64,000 bases of DNA from Saonia flava (GCF_011927795.1 NZ_JAATJJ010000001.1:2667062-2731061); one strand, 5' to 3'. Positions 17,475 to 28,550 are shown, counted from the first letter of the stretch. The notes: generated by a model not told the origin, from the sequence alone. A program made the numbers and translations.

Positions 17475-18282
17475 TTTCTAGTTTAGACTCCAATTCTAGG
17501 ATTTCAGCCCTATTGGTATTGATTATAATATATGCGTTTTTTAGGTTGGCCATGTCATTGAACAGTTGAACATCAATATTATATAAAGTTTTTGATGCAT
17601 TTAGGTCGTATTTTCTAATGGTCCCAATGGGGATATTTTCCGGAAAAATACTGGACATTGCTCCCGTGACTATGGTATCCCCAACATGCAATGGTACAAG
17701 GCGGGGAATGTCTATTAATTGTACCACATCATATCTTTCTGTGTTCCATACTAAAGAACCAAAATAATCAGTATTCTTTATTTTGGCATTTATGTTGGAT
17801 TTGGTATTGAGAATACTTTGCACTTTTCCATATTTGGATGAAGTATAATCTACAATTCCAATAATTCCGTTACTTGTGATAACGCCCATGTCTTGTTTAA
17901 TAGAATCATTTCTCCCTTTATCAATGGTTAAGTAATTTCTTGGGCTGGCATAACTGTTCTTAATAATTTTGGCAGAAGTTAGGGTGTAGTTGATATTAGA
18001 GGTGTCCATTTTAAAGAGGCTCTCACCTTTTTTATTATACAATAAACCTCTTAGCCTTCTATTTTCTTCTACTAGTTTTTTGTTCTGTTCTCCCAAATCA
18101 AAATATGAAGAAACACTACTGGATATATTATAGACTCCTCCAGAAATTCGATTGGCGGAGTTAAAAAATTTGGATTTGTGAAAAGAATGGGATTGTATTG
18201 TGAATCCTAGCGCAATGGACATCAAAAAGATATAAAGTAAAGTAATTTTATATCTAATTATAAAATTGATAATCTGCTGCAT
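17464..18282 (-). CDS. mreC: Rod shape-determining protein MreC
   Basis: 272 residues: short cytoplasmic start, one membrane helix (about 10-30), a coiled-coil region (about 60-85, NKKLVEENRRLRGLL) and a C-terminal double beta-barrel. The conserved stretches DKGRNDSIKQDMGVI and GIIGIVDYTSSKYGKVQSIL are typical. In the periplasm it activates PBP2 and links it to cytoplasmic MreB. It starts 49 bases after the mreB stop and overlaps mreD. Confidence 0.95.
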   Translation of the reverse strand: MQQIINFIIRYKITLLYIFLMSIALGFTIQSHSFHKSKFFNSANRISGGVYNISSSVSSYFDLGEQNKKLVEENRRLRGLLYNKKGESLFKMDTSNINYTLTSAKIIKNSYASPRNYLTIDKGRNDSIKQDMGVITSNGIIGIVDYTSSKYGKVQSILNTKSNINAKIKNTDYFGSLVWNTERYDVVQLIDIPRLVPLHVGDTIVTGAMSSIFPENIPIGTIRKYDLNASKTLYNIDVQLFNDMANLKNAYIIINTNRAEILELESKLENVQ

Positions 18283-18331
18283 TCACTTTTTGTTTTAGCA
18301 AACCCATTAAAAAAGCCTAAAAAAGAAGCTT

Positions 18332-19360
18332 TTATTTTATTAGGATACTCTTGTAACGTTCTAGATTTTTTAGCGCAATACCTGTGCCTCTTACAACAGC
18401 TCTTAGTGGGTCTTCGGCAATATATACAGGTAAATCGGTTTTTTGTGATAATCTTCTATCCAATCCTCTTAACATAGAACCACCACCGGCCAAATAAATA
18501 CCGGTATTATAGATATCGGCAGCTAATTCCGGAGGAGTTTGTGATAAGGTTTCCATTACTGCATCTTCTACTCGTAGAATGGATTTGTCCAGTGCTTTTG
18601 CAATTTCTCTATAGGAAATAGACACTTGCTTAGGTTTACCTGTTAACAAATCCCTTCCCTGGACGGACATTTCCTCTGGCGGGGACTGCAAATCTTCTGT
18701 TGCGGAACCAATTTGAATTTTGATGTTTTCGGCTGTGCTCTCACCAACATACAGATTGTGTTGCGTTCTCATGTAATAAATAATGTCGTTTGTGAAAACA
18801 TCACCTGCAATCTTTACAGATTTGTCACAAACAATTCCTCCCAAGGCAATTACAGCAATTTCAGTAGTACCACCTCCTATATCCACAATCATGTTTCCTT
18901 TGGGCTGCATAATATCCAACCCGATACCTATGGCGGCTGCCATGGGCTCATGAATTAGATAAACTTCCTTTCCATTTACACGTTCGGCAGATTCTTTTAC
19001 CGCGCGCATTTCTACTTCCGTAATTCCAGAGGGAATACATATGACCATTCTTAATGCAGGTGGAAACCATTTTTTCTTTAGAGCAGGAATATTTTTGATG
19101 AACATGTTGATCATCTTTTCCGAAGCATCGAAATCTGCAATTACTCCATCTTTTAAAGGTCTAATCGTTTTAATATTCTCATGGGTCTTACCTTGCATCA
19201 TGTTGGCTTCCCTGCCAACGGCAATAATTTTTCCCGTTATTCGATCTCTCGCTACTATGGATGGGCTATCTACTACTACTTTATCCAGATGAATAATAAG
19301 AGTGTTGGCGGTACCTAAATCAATAGCTATCTCCTCGGTCAAGAAATCAAAAAATCCCAT
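18332..19360 (-). CDS. mreB: Rod shape-determining actin homologue MreB
   Basis: 342 residues, the usual MreB length. Phosphate-binding loops are visible: IDLGTANTL near the start, IVDIGGGTTEIAV in the middle and YLAGGGSMLRGL near the end. The EPMAAAIGIG segment is diagnostic. It forms membrane-associated filaments that guide the RodA/PBP2 machinery. First gene of the five-gene shape operon; a TAATTTTG box overlapping the end of purH probably supplies a promoter. Confidence 0.98.
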   Translation of the reverse strand: MGFFDFLTEEIAIDLGTANTLIIHLDKVVVDSPSIVARDRITGKIIAVGREANMMQGKTHENIKTIRPLKDGVIADFDASEKMINMFIKNIPALKKKWFPPALRMVICIPSGITEVEMRAVKESAERVNGKEVYLIHEPMAAAIGIGLDIMQPKGNMIVDIGGGTTEIAVIALGGIVCDKSVKIAGDVFTNDIIYYMRTQHNLYVGESTAENIKIQIGSATEDLQSPPEEMSVQGRDLLTGKPKQVSISYREIAKALDKSILRVEDAVMETLSQTPPELAADIYNTGIYLAGGGSMLRGLDRRLSQKTDLPVYIAEDPLRAVVRGTGIALKNLERYKSILIK

Positions 19361-19413
19361 TTATATTATTAGTTTCGTTTCGGATTAAAAGTAAGTTTTA
19401 TCGATGAAAGTAA

Positions 19414-19421
19414 CAAAATTA
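19414..19421 (-). promoter_or_regulatory. Candidate -7 box (TAATTTTG) for the mreB operon
   Basis: Exact TAnnTTTG on the minus strand, about 55 bases before the mreB ATG and overlapping the purH stop codon. No clear TTG -33 element at normal spacing, so some read-through from purH is also likely; no terminator separates the two genes. Confidence 0.35.
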
Positions 19422-20951
19422 ATGTTTAAAATGTCTAGTTCCCGTCATTACCATAGAAACGTCATTTTCATTACAGTAATCAATGCTTAACTGGTCCTTA
19501 ATAGAACCCCCTGGTTGTATTACACTGGTAATGCCCACTTTGTTGGCAATTTCCACACAATCTGGAAAAGGGAAAAAGGCATCACTGGCCATTACAGAGC
19601 CTTTTAAATCAAAACCAAAGGACTGTGCTTTATGAATAGCTTGGTTAAGAGCGTCCACCCTAGAGGTTTGCCCAGTTCCACTAGCACATAGTTGTTTGTT
19701 TTTTGCCAGTACAATTGTATTGCTTTTGGTATGCTTGCACAATTTGGAAGCAAATATTAAATCTTCTAATTCGTTTTTGGTAGGGCTTGTAGTGGTAGCA
19801 TTGGATAAATCTGAAATAGCATCCGTAATATTGTCTTTATCCTGCACTAGTACACCGTTTAGGCATGTTCTCACAGAAGTTTCTGGCAACTCAATGTCCT
19901 TAAGGATAAGAATAATCCGGTTTTTCTTTCCTTTTAAAATTTGCAAAGCTGCCTCAGAATAACTTGGTGCTATTACCACTTCGCAGAATAGTTTATGAAT
20001 TTCTTCCGCTGTGGCAACATCAATTTCTTTGTTGCTTATTAAAACACCGCCAAATGCGGAAACCGGGTCGCCTGCCAAAGCATCTACATAAGCTTGGTGT
20101 AGGGTGTCACGCATTGCCAAGCCACATGCATTGTTGTGTTTTAGGATGGCAAAAGTGGGGGCGTCATTTTTAAATTCATTAATTAAATTTACGGCAGCAT
20201 CAACATCCAATAAATTATTGTACGATAATTCTTTCCCGTGAAGTTTGGTGAACATAGCATCGAAATCACCAAAAAAGAATCCTTTTTGGTGGGGGTTTTC
20301 ACCATATCGAAGCACTTTTCCATTTGGTTCGCTAATTTTTAAAACTGCCTCAACATGGTCTTGATTGAAATAGTTAAAAATAGCCGTATCATAATGAGAG
20401 GAAATATTAAAGGCCTTGGCAGCATAACGCTTTCTATCTGCAACGGTTGTTGTACCATTATTTGCTGTAATTACTTCAAGAAAATCAGCATAATCCTCCA
20501 TAGATGAAACACAAAGTACATCCTTATAGTTTTTTGCGGCTGCTCGGATTAGTGAAATGCCGCCAATGTCAATTTTTTCTATAATATCTTGCTCAGATGC
20601 ACCACTGGCAACCGTTTTTTCAAAAGGATATAAATCAACTATTACAATATCCAATTGTGGAATCTTAAACTCTTCCATTTGGGCAATATCGCCGTCATTG
20701 TCTTGGCGGTTTAAAATTCCACCAAAAACCTTTGGATGAAGGGTTTTTACTCGGCCTCCTAAAATGGAAGGATAATCGGTTACTTCTTCAACTGGAACCA
20801 CATTGATTCCTAACTCTTTAATAAATTTTTCAGTTCCCCCAGTGGAATAAATAGTTATTCCAAGTTCTTTAAATTTTTTTACGATAGGTTCTAGGCCATC
20901 TTTATGAAAAACAGAAATTAAGGCCGATTTGGCTTTTTTAGAAGTGCTCAT
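19419..20951 (-). CDS. purH: Bifunctional AICAR formyltransferase/IMP cyclohydrolase
   Basis: 510 residues, the normal length. It catalyses the last two steps of IMP synthesis. The N-terminal cyclohydrolase domain (MGS-like, about 1-190) includes STGGT and GGRVKTLHPKVFGGIL. The C-terminal transformylase domain contains LRYGENPHQ and LKHNNACG, with the catalytic Lys-His pair in KHNNACG. The end has ASDAFFPFPD and the family's terminal GTRHFKH. It lies upstream of mreB with 58 bases and no terminator between. It follows the GAF-domain gene but has its own candidate promoter. Confidence 0.97.
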   Translation of the reverse strand: MSTSKKAKSALISVFHKDGLEPIVKKFKELGITIYSTGGTEKFIKELGINVVPVEEVTDYPSILGGRVKTLHPKVFGGILNRQDNDGDIAQMEEFKIPQLDIVIVDLYPFEKTVASGASEQDIIEKIDIGGISLIRAAAKNYKDVLCVSSMEDYADFLEVITANNGTTTVADRKRYAAKAFNISSHYDTAIFNYFNQDHVEAVLKISEPNGKVLRYGENPHQKGFFFGDFDAMFTKLHGKELSYNNLLDVDAAVNLINEFKNDAPTFAILKHNNACGLAMRDTLHQAYVDALAGDPVSAFGGVLISNKEIDVATAEEIHKLFCEVVIAPSYSEAALQILKGKKNRIILILKDIELPETSVRTCLNGVLVQDKDNITDAISDLSNATTTSPTKNELEDLIFASKLCKHTKSNTIVLAKNKQLCASGTGQTSRVDALNQAIHKAQSFGFDLKGSVMASDAFFPFPDCVEIANKVGITSVIQPGGSIKDQLSIDYCNENDVSMVMTGTRHFKH

Positions 20952-20984
20952 TTTGCTTGTGTGGTTATAAAAGAGTTAAGGCAA

Positions 20985-20992
20985 CAAAAGTA
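20985..20992 (-). promoter_or_regulatory. Candidate -7 box (TACTTTTG) for purH
   Basis: Exact TAnnTTTG on the minus strand, 34 bases before the purH ATG. No matching TTG at the expected distance upstream, so support is limited to the -7 match and position. Confidence 0.4.
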
Positions 20993-21044
20993 CTTTTTTT
21001 GAAGTTAAAAAACGATGCTGTTTATTAACAAAAGCCTTAAAGTT

Positions 21045-21506
21045 TTAAAGAATTTTGGCCACTTCTTGGTTTACAAATTCTAAAAAACGTTCGTCTTTTT
21101 CTGTGAATGGGTCTGCCGTGTTGGAGTCAATGTCTATTTGCCCAATATTTTCACCATTAACAAATAAGGGAACTACGATTTCCGCTTTTACAGTGATACT
21201 GCAAGCAATATAATTATCCTGTGCCATAACATCTGGCACCACAAAATTTTTATTGGATTCTGCTACCTGTCCACAAATTCCTTTCCCAAATGGAATAATT
21301 GTGTGGTCTGTTGGATCTCCTGCATAAGGGCCAAGTTTAAGCTCTTTTTTGTTTCCATTTTTAAAATAGAACCCTACCCAATTATAATAAGGGACATTGG
21401 CTTTTAGAAGGTTGCAGATTTGAAGCAATCTTTCATCAAGTACTAATTCCTTGTTTTGTGTGATAATGGATATTTTTGGTCTTAAACTTTCTAACATGGC
21501 GGACAA
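21045..21506 (-). CDS. GAF-domain protein related to free methionine-(R)-sulfoxide reductase
   Basis: 153 residues forming a single GAF domain. The family pattern of free-Met-R-sulfoxide reductase (YebR/MsrC) is clear in WVGFYF, GKGICGQVAES, DVMAQDNYIAC and EIVVPL..G..IGQIDIDS. Of the three cysteines used by the E. coli enzyme, two are present (Cys78 in GIC, Cys102 in YIAC). The first one, expected in the loop after LGPY-G, is replaced (DPTDHT). Activity would need another resolving thiol, or the protein may only bind a ligand. The start could also be the ATG three codons later. It is upstream of purH on the same strand. Confidence 0.82.
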   Translation of the reverse strand: MSAMLESLRPKISIITQNKELVLDERLLQICNLLKANVPYYNWVGFYFKNGNKKELKLGPYAGDPTDHTIIPFGKGICGQVAESNKNFVVPDVMAQDNYIACSITVKAEIVVPLFVNGENIGQIDIDSNTADPFTEKDERFLEFVNQEVAKIL

Positions 21507-21644
21507 TAAAAATAAATTGAGGGCACTAAATTACAACAATTATCATTTTGGATATTGCGACTGTGGGAGTTGATAAATCATTTTTTGATAAAAAAGTATT
21601 CAATGTGTCTATTTGGATGTTGATAATGAAATAGTTGTAATTAA

Positions 21645-21676
21645 AAAGCCCGCTTCAATATTGAAGCGGGCTTTTA
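21645..21676 (-). terminator. Rho-independent terminator after groEL
   Basis: Perfect 12+12 base palindrome GCCCGCTTCAAT/ATTGAAGCGGGC flanked by A and T runs, about 20 bases after the groEL stop. It has no unpaired loop beyond the central bases and is symmetric, so it could also stop transcription from the other strand. Confidence 0.9.
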
Positions 21677-21697
21677 ATTTATTAAGGATGTGTGTTA

Positions 21698-23335
<1,638 letters not shown>

Positions 23336-23352
23336 TTAGTTACTATTTATAA

Positions 23353-23631
23353 TTAAACAATTGCTAAAATGTCACTTTCGCGCATCATTAGATAATCTGT
23401 ACCTTCTAATTTTAGCTCGGTACCAGCGTATTTTCCATATAGAACCGAATCACCCACTTTAACGGTGATTTTTTCATCCTTTGTGCCTGGTCCAACGGCC
23501 ACTACTTTTCCCTTTTGAGGTTTTTCTTTAGCGGTGTCAGGGATAATGATTCCAGACGCAGTTTTGGTTTCGGCTGCCATGGGCTCAATAAGTACCCTGT
23601 CTGCTAATGGTTTAATACTAAGTTTCGCCAT
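23353..23631 (-). CDS. groES: 10-kDa co-chaperonin GroES
   Basis: 92 residues with the family's core [10 protein letters not shown], the mobile-loop segment TASGIIIPD and the [13 protein letters not shown] strand. It caps the GroEL cavity. First gene of the groESL pair, 153 bases downstream of secG with a terminator in between, so it has its own promoter. I found no CIRCE inverted repeat upstream. Confidence 0.98.
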   Translation of the reverse strand: MAKLSIKPLADRVLIEPMAAETKTASGIIIPDTAKEKPQKGKVVAVGPGTKDEKITVKVGDSVLYGKYAGTELKLEGTDYLMMRESDILAIV

Positions 23632-23720
23632 GTTTTTATTTTTAAGTTTGATATTTTAAATTCTTGGATTTAAATAGACAGAAATTGTGCCATTGCAAAA
23701 AAACTGACACATTGTTAAAC

Positions 23721-23756
23721 AAAAAATGCCAGCTTGTCATTTTTGCTGGCATTTTG
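23721..23756 (-). terminator. Rho-independent terminator after secG
   Basis: Stem AAAATGCCAGC / GCTGGCATTTT with an 11-base loop. Read on the minus strand it is followed by a T run (ATTTTTTG). It separates the miaB-to-secG group from groESL. Confidence 0.85.
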
Positions 23757-23784
23757 CTATATTTTTCACAATGTATTTTCTGTA

Positions 23785-24144
23785 TTATTGAATCGTATCA
23801 ATAGGGTCAGTTGTATTTGTCGCTGCAGGAGTATCGGGTGTAGTCGTTTCTGGAATGGTATTTTCTACATCATCACCTTGTAACAACTTGGAATCTGCAT
23901 CCCCAAAATTTCCTTTTAGGGCCACATTGGACAAAAGAATAAGAACAATTAGCAAAGTTGCCAATGTCCATGTACTTTTATCTAAAAAGTCCCCAGTTTT
24001 TTTAACACCACCCACAACTTGGTTGCCACTGCCACCAAAAGAAGAGGAAAGACCACCTCCTTTTGGATTCTGAACCATAATAACCAATACCAATAAAAGG
24101 CATACTACGATTATTAAAATTAAGAAGATTGAAAATGTACTCAT
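23785..24144 (-). CDS. secG: Preprotein translocase subunit SecG
   Basis: 119 residues. Two membrane helices (about 3-25 and 57-77) flank the conserved MVQNPKGGGLSSSFGG loop, which identifies SecG, the small SecYEG component that eases protein export. The C-terminus is an acidic, Thr/Pro-rich tail (TIPETTTPDTPAATN) that is common in Bacteroidota SecG and predicted disordered. It starts three bases after the stop of the TPR-like gene. Confidence 0.93.
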   Translation of the reverse strand: MSTFSIFLILIIVVCLLLVLVIMVQNPKGGGLSSSFGGSGNQVVGGVKKTGDFLDKSTWTLATLLIVLILLSNVALKGNFGDADSKLLQGDDVENTIPETTTPDTPAATNTTDPIDTIQ

Positions 24145-24147
24145 TAT

Positions 24148-25026
24148 CTATATATTTTCCTGTTGTATTTTCTCTACCGCTTTAATTCGGTCTGCAAAGA
24201 AACTACTTTTTTCTGGATATTTCAAACTTAAAATTTTATAAGCCTGGATAGCTTTTTTGTACTTTTTTTGTTCCAAATAAACCTTTGCCAAAGTCTCTGT
24301 CATCAACTCATTTGAATCTATTTTGGATGATTCTTTGATGTTAATTTTTTGTTCTGAATTTTCCTTTGGAATTATTTTGGGATTGGTTTCAATGAACCGG
24401 TCAATTAAATCAAATTTTTTCTTTTTTAGCACATCTTGCTCTATTGCAAAATCTGCTTCTTCACTTTCGTTATCGACATCTTCTTTTTGTTTGGTAGAAG
24501 CTAATTGCAACCATTCGCTAAACGAGTGTTTTTCGTTTTTTGTAAACTCCAAAGGTTTGCCCAGTTCCAATTCTTTTTCTGCTTCTTTCTTAGCTCGGGA
24601 TAGGGCTATGTCAATTTTTGGGTCTTTGGATTTAAAAAGTTTAGGGTCCAATATTTCTTCCGCTTCCTTAACATTCTGCGGAAGAGGTTTGTCTTTAGAT
24701 TTGGCATCATGTAATGTTTGCGCCTCTTTTTCTGTGGTTTCTTGTTTATCTAAAAAACTTTTCGCTGCAGAAATATTTTTTTGAAGAAATTCTTTTGAAG
24801 TTATAAAATCAAAAAGTACTTCTCTATCAGCAATATGTGCGGCCGTAACCTTTAGGGCACTATTGTATTTATAACTGTTGAGGTTTTTTAAACCTTTTAA
24901 ATGGACTGCCCTAGCAGCTTGAAAATAAGGGTATTCAGCAAGAACATCTTCAAGTTGTTTTGTTTGTACAGGGGAATCTACCTTGTTAGGTTTTTGCAAT
25001 AAATATGTAAAGTCTTGTACATTCAT
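24148..25026 (-). CDS. TPR-containing protein of unknown function, lptE-secG neighbourhood
   Basis: 292 residues from the ATG at 25026; an ATG four codons upstream (25038) overlaps lptE. The N-terminal part (1-90) is globular with YPYFQAARAVHLKGLK. The centre (about 95-225) is Lys/Glu-rich and probably disordered. The C-terminus holds a TPR-like helix pair (TLAKVYLEQKKYKKAIQAYKILSLKYPE). No signal peptide is seen, so it is cytoplasmic. It sits between lptE and secG with five and three bases of spacing. I do not know a function; the position suggests a role in envelope protein or lipid export, but this is inferred only from neighbours. Confidence 0.75.
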   Translation of the reverse strand: MNVQDFTYLLQKPNKVDSPVQTKQLEDVLAEYPYFQAARAVHLKGLKNLNSYKYNSALKVTAAHIADREVLFDFITSKEFLQKNISAAKSFLDKQETTEKEAQTLHDAKSKDKPLPQNVKEAEEILDPKLFKSKDPKIDIALSRAKKEAEKELELGKPLEFTKNEKHSFSEWLQLASTKQKEDVDNESEEADFAIEQDVLKKKKFDLIDRFIETNPKIIPKENSEQKINIKESSKIDSNELMTETLAKVYLEQKKYKKAIQAYKILSLKYPEKSSFFADRIKAVEKIQQENI

Positions 25027-25031
25027 AAATA

Positions 25032-25550
25032 TTACCAATCTGCTAATGAAGCACTAAAAATATCTTGGTTTATACGTTCAAAAATTTCTTCATGAGCCTG
25101 GCTCTTAACAGCATCTAGTAACGAGTTAGCAGGATAGTCAAAGAAAAACGAAAAGCGTCTTTCAAAATCCACGTCTTCCTTAGTGGTATTATAAAAGCGC
25201 ACATTTACGGACATGGTAAGCCTGTTTTGGGCTGCAGTTTGGTTGGCTGTTGCAGTCATTGGAGCAATACGATATTCCACAATTTCACCTTCATAAAGTA
25301 AATCGCCATTACTTGTTACCAGGTCCAAACTGGTTTGGTTCATAATTAAATCTTGCAAGGCCAATGTAAAATTTCTGTCCAGCCCGGGCTCTATAATTGA
25401 CCCAGCACTTTGTGTGGCATAATTTTGAAAAAAATTCACTTGAAAAGTCTCGGCCGTCCCAACATCACCACCTGTAAAATTGTATATACCACAGCTGTTC
25501 AATAATAGAAGCGACAATAGGCCAATGGTTTTTAGCAATTTTTTTTTCAC
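25032..25550 (-). CDS. lptE: LPS assembly lipoprotein LptE-like
   Basis: 172-residue lipoprotein with signal ending LLLNSC (lipid-bearing Cys near 20). The mature start GIYNFTGGDV is the Bacteroidota LptE hallmark. LptE plugs the LptD barrel in the outer membrane and aids LPS delivery. The body alternates beta-strand segments typical of the fold, including GEIVEYRIAPMTAT and LTMSVNVRFYN. It lies between the sigma-54 activator and the TPR-like gene, all on the minus strand. Confidence 0.9.
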   Translation of the reverse strand: MKKKLLKTIGLLSLLLLNSCGIYNFTGGDVGTAETFQVNFFQNYATQSAGSIIEPGLDRNFTLALQDLIMNQTSLDLVTSNGDLLYEGEIVEYRIAPMTATANQTAAQNRLTMSVNVRFYNTTKEDVDFERRFSFFFDYPANSLLDAVKSQAHEEIFERINQDIFSASLADW

Positions 25551-25677
25551 GTATTAAGTTTTGCTTTTTAAAAGCCCATTATGGACTTTAATATTGTTAA
25601 AATTCAAAAAAATAGTCGGCATGGCCTTAACCTTTATTCTTTTTTTAAGATTAAAGTTCTGTTAATAAGCCAGTAGT

Positions 25678-26958
25678 TTATAAATCGTATTGTTTAATTT
25701 TTCTATATAAAGTACGTTCTGAGATTCCCAATTCTGCCGCCGCCGCTTTTCTTTTTCCTCTATTGCGCTCCAAGGATTTTTTTATTAGTTCTATTTCTTT
25801 TTCTTGTAAAGATAGGGTTTCTTCCTCTTCTATTTCTTCTGCAAAATGATACTTATCTTCTTGAATTGGCGAAATATTGGTAGGGGGATGGTTTTCTATT
25901 TTAGGTTCTGGTAATTGCAAAACCTCCATGGCCTCTTCTTCTTCATCCTTTAAATTGTTTTCCCCATTGCTTCCATAAATTTTTCGAATAAGGGTTTCAT
26001 TTTCTTCCTGTACTTTTTCCCCATTGTCATTTTTAAGAAGTTCCAAAGTCAACTTTTTTAAGTCATTCAAATCTCCTTTCATGTCAAATAAAACCTTGTA
26101 CAAGATTTCCCTTTCACTACTAAAATCTCCTTCCTTTTTGTCTTTTTTTATCACAGCCGGTAAATTGGAATCCCCGGCGTTGGGCAAATAACTGTTAAGT
26201 GTTCCCAAAGAAATATTTCTTTTTTCTTCCAAAACGGAGACTTGTTCTGCAATATTTCTAAGCTGTCTAATGTTTCCGGGCCATCTGTATTTTAAGAGAA
26301 GTTGAACGGCATCCTCTTCTAAACGAATAGTGGGCATTTTGTATTTCTGTCCAAAATCTGAAGCAAATTTTCGAAATAATAAGTGAATGTCTTCTTTGCG
26401 CTCCCTAAGAGGGGGTATATTTATTTCTACAGTGCTTAATCTATAGTAAAGATCTTCTCTAAACTTTTCTTTTTTAATGGCCTCGAACATATTTATGTTG
26501 GTGGCAGCTACAATGCGAACATTGGTTTTTTGTACTTGGGATGAGCCAACTTTTAAAAACTCACCATTTTCCAATACCCTTAATAGTCTCACCTGCGTTG
26601 TTAAAGGCAATTCCCCAACTTCATCTAAAAAAATGGTTCCGCCATCGGCAACTTCAAAATATCCACTACGGGTTTGTGTTGCGCCGGTAAAAGCTCCTTT
26701 TTCGTGCCCAAAGAGTTCACTGTCTATGGTGCCTTCTGGAATGGCCCCACAGTTTACCGCAATATACTTTGCATGTTTTCTATGGGACAATGAATGGATA
26801 ATTTTTGGAATGGATTCCTTGCCAACACCACTCTCTCCTGTAACCAAAACAGAAATATCTGTTGGCGCTACCTGTATGGCTTTTTCAATGGCTCGGTTTA
26901 ACTTTAAGTCATTGCCAATGATTTCAAAACGTTGTTTTATGGATTGGATACTTTCCAT
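25678..26958 (-). CDS. Sigma-54-dependent transcriptional activator lacking a receiver domain
   Basis: 426 residues from the ATG at 26958; the upstream in-frame ATG at 27021 lies inside the miaB coding end and is rejected. The AAA+ domain (about 12-265) shows Walker A GESGVGKE, the sigma-54 contact loop GAFTGA, Walker B GGTIFLDEVGELP and the arginine-finger region FREDLYYRL. A C-terminal Fis-type helix-turn-helix (about 385-426) ends RTLYRKIKQYDL. There is no N-terminal receiver, PAS or GAF domain. Instead an acidic, Pro-rich linker of about 120 residues separates the AAA+ and DNA-binding parts. It is four bases downstream of miaB. Target genes are unknown. Confidence 0.92.
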   Translation of the reverse strand: MESIQSIKQRFEIIGNDLKLNRAIEKAIQVAPTDISVLVTGESGVGKESIPKIIHSLSHRKHAKYIAVNCGAIPEGTIDSELFGHEKGAFTGATQTRSGYFEVADGGTIFLDEVGELPLTTQVRLLRVLENGEFLKVGSSQVQKTNVRIVAATNINMFEAIKKEKFREDLYYRLSTVEINIPPLRERKEDIHLLFRKFASDFGQKYKMPTIRLEEDAVQLLLKYRWPGNIRQLRNIAEQVSVLEEKRNISLGTLNSYLPNAGDSNLPAVIKKDKKEGDFSSEREILYKVLFDMKGDLNDLKKLTLELLKNDNGEKVQEENETLIRKIYGSNGENNLKDEEEEAMEVLQLPEPKIENHPPTNISPIQEDKYHFAEEIEEEETLSLQEKEIELIKKSLERNRGKRKAAAAELGISERTLYRKIKQYDL

Positions 26959-26962
26959 TGCT

Positions 26963-28408
26963 CTAGTTATTGTCTGAATAATCAACAGCCTCGCCCAAAA
27001 GAGTAGCCGAGGTACAGTCATTCATTTTTACATTTACAAAATCACCTACTTTATAATGCTCTTTTGGGAAGATAGCAACAATGTTCTGAGAGTTTCTTCC
27101 CATCCAATGTGCATCAGATTTTTTGGAAGAACCTTCTATTAAAATCTCTTCCGTTTTTCCTAAATGCTCTTCTGTTCTATATTTGCAATGTTCCCGTTGC
27201 AAAGCAATAACTTCTGCCAATCTTTTTTGTTTTACTTCTTCAGGAATGTCATCATCTAATTTTCTTGCAGCCATTGTTCCGGGTCTTTCCGAGTAGGAAA
27301 ACATATAACCAAAATCATACTTTACATATTCCATAAGGGACAATGTGTCCTCGTGATCTTGTTGGGTTTCTGTAGGAAAACCTATTATCATATCTTGAGA
27401 TATGCCACAGTTCGGAATTAGTTCTCTAATATCATCTATCAATCTAAAATACTCCTCCCTTGTATGCAGTCTATTCATAGCCTTGAGAATACGATTGCTT
27501 CCACTTTGCACAGGTAAATGTATATGATTGCAAATGTTTTTATATTTAGCCATAATCTTAATGGCATCTAGAGTCATGTCTTGTGGGTTGGATGTCGAAA
27601 AACGAATCCTCATTTTGGGTTGGGCAAGTGCTACCATTTCCAAAAGGTCGGCGAAATCCACAGCGGTAGCTTTTTGCATATCGCTGGCATTTACAAATTC
27701 TTTTTTGAGTCCACCACCATACCATAGATAACTATCGACATTCTGGCCAAGAAGTGTAACTTCTTTATATCCTTTTTCCCAAAGGTCGTTTACTTCTTCT
27801 ATAATGGAGTGTGGATCCCGGCTTCGTTCACGGCCACGAGTAAATGGAACCACACAAAAGGTGCACATATTATCGCAGCCACGGGTAATGGAGACAAATG
27901 CTGTAACTCCATTGGTGTTTAGTCTAACCGGAGCTACATCCCCGTAGGTTTCGTCTTTGGACAAGATTACGTTTACCGCATTTCTGCCCTCGTCAATTTC
28001 TTGGATAAGATTGGGCAAATCTTTGTAGGCATCTGGTCCAACGACCATATCCACAATTTTTTCTTCTTCTAAAAACTTGCTTTTTAGACGTTCTGCCATA
28101 CAGCCCAAAACACCCACTTTCATATGCGGATTGGTTCTTTTTACCTTATTAAATTTCTCCAGCCGCTTTCTTACAGTAAGTTCTGCTTTTTCCCTAATGG
28201 AGCAAGTATTTACCAAGACCAAATCTGCCTCATTTAAATTCTGAGTAGTATCATAACCTTCGTTGGCCAAGATGGAGGCTACTATTTCGCTATCGGAAAA
28301 ATTCATCTGGCAACCATAACTTTCTATATAGAGCTTGCGGGAATTATTCTTTCCTTTTTTAGTGTTTAAGGCAGTTCCTTGAACGGTTTCGTCTATTATT
28401 TTTTCCAT
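26963..28408 (-). CDS. miaB: tRNA-2-methylthio-N6-dimethylallyladenosine synthase MiaB
   Basis: 481 residues from the ATG at 28408; the longer frame reaching 28552 adds 48 residues that do not belong to the family. Radical-SAM methylthiotransferase that modifies A37 of tRNAs. The N-terminal UPF0004 domain carries the auxiliary cluster Cys in YGCQMN, CSIREKA and LGCMAE. The radical-SAM motif CDNMCTFC follows, with [10 protein letters not shown] after it, and a C-terminal TRAM domain ends the protein. First gene of the miaB / sigma-54 activator / lptE / TPR-like / secG run and divergent from the LVIVD lipoprotein gene. Confidence 0.97.
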   Translation of the reverse strand: MEKIIDETVQGTALNTKKGKNNSRKLYIESYGCQMNFSDSEIVASILANEGYDTTQNLNEADLVLVNTCSIREKAELTVRKRLEKFNKVKRTNPHMKVGVLGCMAERLKSKFLEEEKIVDMVVGPDAYKDLPNLIQEIDEGRNAVNVILSKDETYGDVAPVRLNTNGVTAFVSITRGCDNMCTFCVVPFTRGRERSRDPHSIIEEVNDLWEKGYKEVTLLGQNVDSYLWYGGGLKKEFVNASDMQKATAVDFADLLEMVALAQPKMRIRFSTSNPQDMTLDAIKIMAKYKNICNHIHLPVQSGSNRILKAMNRLHTREEYFRLIDDIRELIPNCGISQDMIIGFPTETQQDHEDTLSLMEYVKYDFGYMFSYSERPGTMAARKLDDDIPEEVKQKRLAEVIALQREHCKYRTEEHLGKTEEILIEGSSKKSDAHWMGRNSQNIVAIFPKEHYKVGDFVNVKMNDCTSATLLGEAVDYSDNN

Positions 28409-28550
28409 TAATTCTATCTTCCAATGGGTTTGCAAAGATAGTGCTAATTGGGAGATAGTGACAAAGTGACAGTTAAATATTTGACAAAAACTTAACGCAA
28501 CGTCATCATAAGAATTCCATCTATGGTATAACAACTTAAAGAAATCAATC

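Noticed and set aside
21045-21506. Confident call of an active methionine sulfoxide reductase
   Set aside because: One of the three family cysteines is missing, so only relatedness is claimed.
23690-23705. TGGCAC on the minus strand upstream of groES, possibly a sigma-54 -24 element near a sigma-54 activator gene
   Set aside because: The -12 element (TTGCA at five bases) is absent; the sequence after the spacer is CTGTC.
26958-27021. Longer N-terminus for the sigma-54 activator starting inside miaB
   Set aside because: The extra 21 residues are the miaB end read in another frame; the ATG at 26958 begins four bases after miaB stops.
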